A stretch of DNA of 64,000 bases from Euleptes europaea (taxonomy: Eukaryota > Chordata > Lepidosauria > Squamata > Sphaerodactylidae): the NCBI RefSeq assembly GCF_029931775.1, contig NC_079318.1, positions 73,753,614-73,817,613 of the forward strand, read 5' to 3'. The notes under the pieces were generated by a model, which saw only the letters and a program-made list of their open reading frames with translations, made no database searches and was not told the DNA's origin. The position numbers and the translations under genes are program-made. This document shows, piece by piece, positions 63,740-64,000 of the stretch (within the stretch, counting starts at the first letter, position 1; each line of letters opens with the position of its first letter).

Positions 63740-64000
63740 TGCCCAGATATTCCAAAAGGTGACTCAGGCCCAAACTACACATTACATTTTACACATGATC
63801 ACCACAGGGACTTGCAGCCATACAGCAACTGCAAGTTCCCCATGGCAACTCAGTTTAGAAGCACAGCAGGGCCCTTGTGGTTGGAACTATGGGGGGTGGG
63901 TGGGAGGAGAGGTTCCTCTTTCCCTCTGAGCTGTGTTCCCAACTTGCAATGGCCCCAGGGATGGTATTTGGCCCCATGCAGCTCCCTCCCCCAACATAGC

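Noticed and set aside
1-64000. CRISPR array, operon or bacterial contamination
   Set aside because: No regularly spaced repeats, no dense gene packing, and spliced vertebrate genes are present throughout.

Overview
The window is vertebrate nuclear DNA, most likely from a squamate reptile (a lizard). It has intron-split host genes, a CpG island and no bacterial-style gene packing. It is full of repeats typical of squamates: tRNA-derived Sauria-type SINEs, Bov-B (RTE) LINE ends, CR1-type and L2-type LINE fragments, 5S-rRNA-derived SINEs, hAT miniature elements and a Penelope-like retroelement. A gecko is possible but I cannot prove it.

Three host genes are recognisable, in the order known from the human 8p23 region. 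PINX1 (+) contributes its terminal coding exon (4260-4859), with intron to its left. SOX7 (+) is complete in two coding exons (12638-12860 and 22141-23039), giving a predicted 373-residue SoxF transcription factor with a 9.3 kb intron. The C8orf74 orthologue (-) contributes its last two coding exons (52584-52184 and 45806-45543) and converges tail to tail on SOX7. Its 5' exons were not found and probably lie beyond 64000.

Layout: 1-4259 is PINX1 intron with SINEs. 4860 to about 6725 is the PINX1 3' region. 6.7-12.4 kb is intergenic and includes a duplicated copy of the SOX7 promoter-proximal block. About 12.4-13.9 kb is the SOX7 CpG island, which holds exon 1, a perfect 56-bp inverted repeat just after the splice donor, and tandem Bov-B ends. 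14-22 kb is SOX7 intron with nested DNA transposons and a candidate enhancer. 23.0-27.3 kb is the SOX7 3' region. 28-45 kb is repeat-rich intergenic DNA.

The most striking object is at 30189-35572: an essentially perfect 5.35 kb head-to-head palindrome made of two copies of a Penelope-like element (reverse transcriptase plus GIY-YIG endonuclease). Each arm carries a hammerhead-ribozyme-like motif. The whole unit is bracketed by a perfect 15-bp target duplication inside an older hAT miniature element. 45-52.6 kb is C8orf74, and 52.6-64 kb is repeat-rich with no recognised exon.

A family of about 210-bp hAT miniature elements with TAGGGTTGCCA ends recurs throughout. Several copies keep perfect 8-bp target duplications, one copy has inserted into another, and one hosts the Penelope palindrome. 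Repeat boundaries and family names were assigned by eye, without a repeat library.
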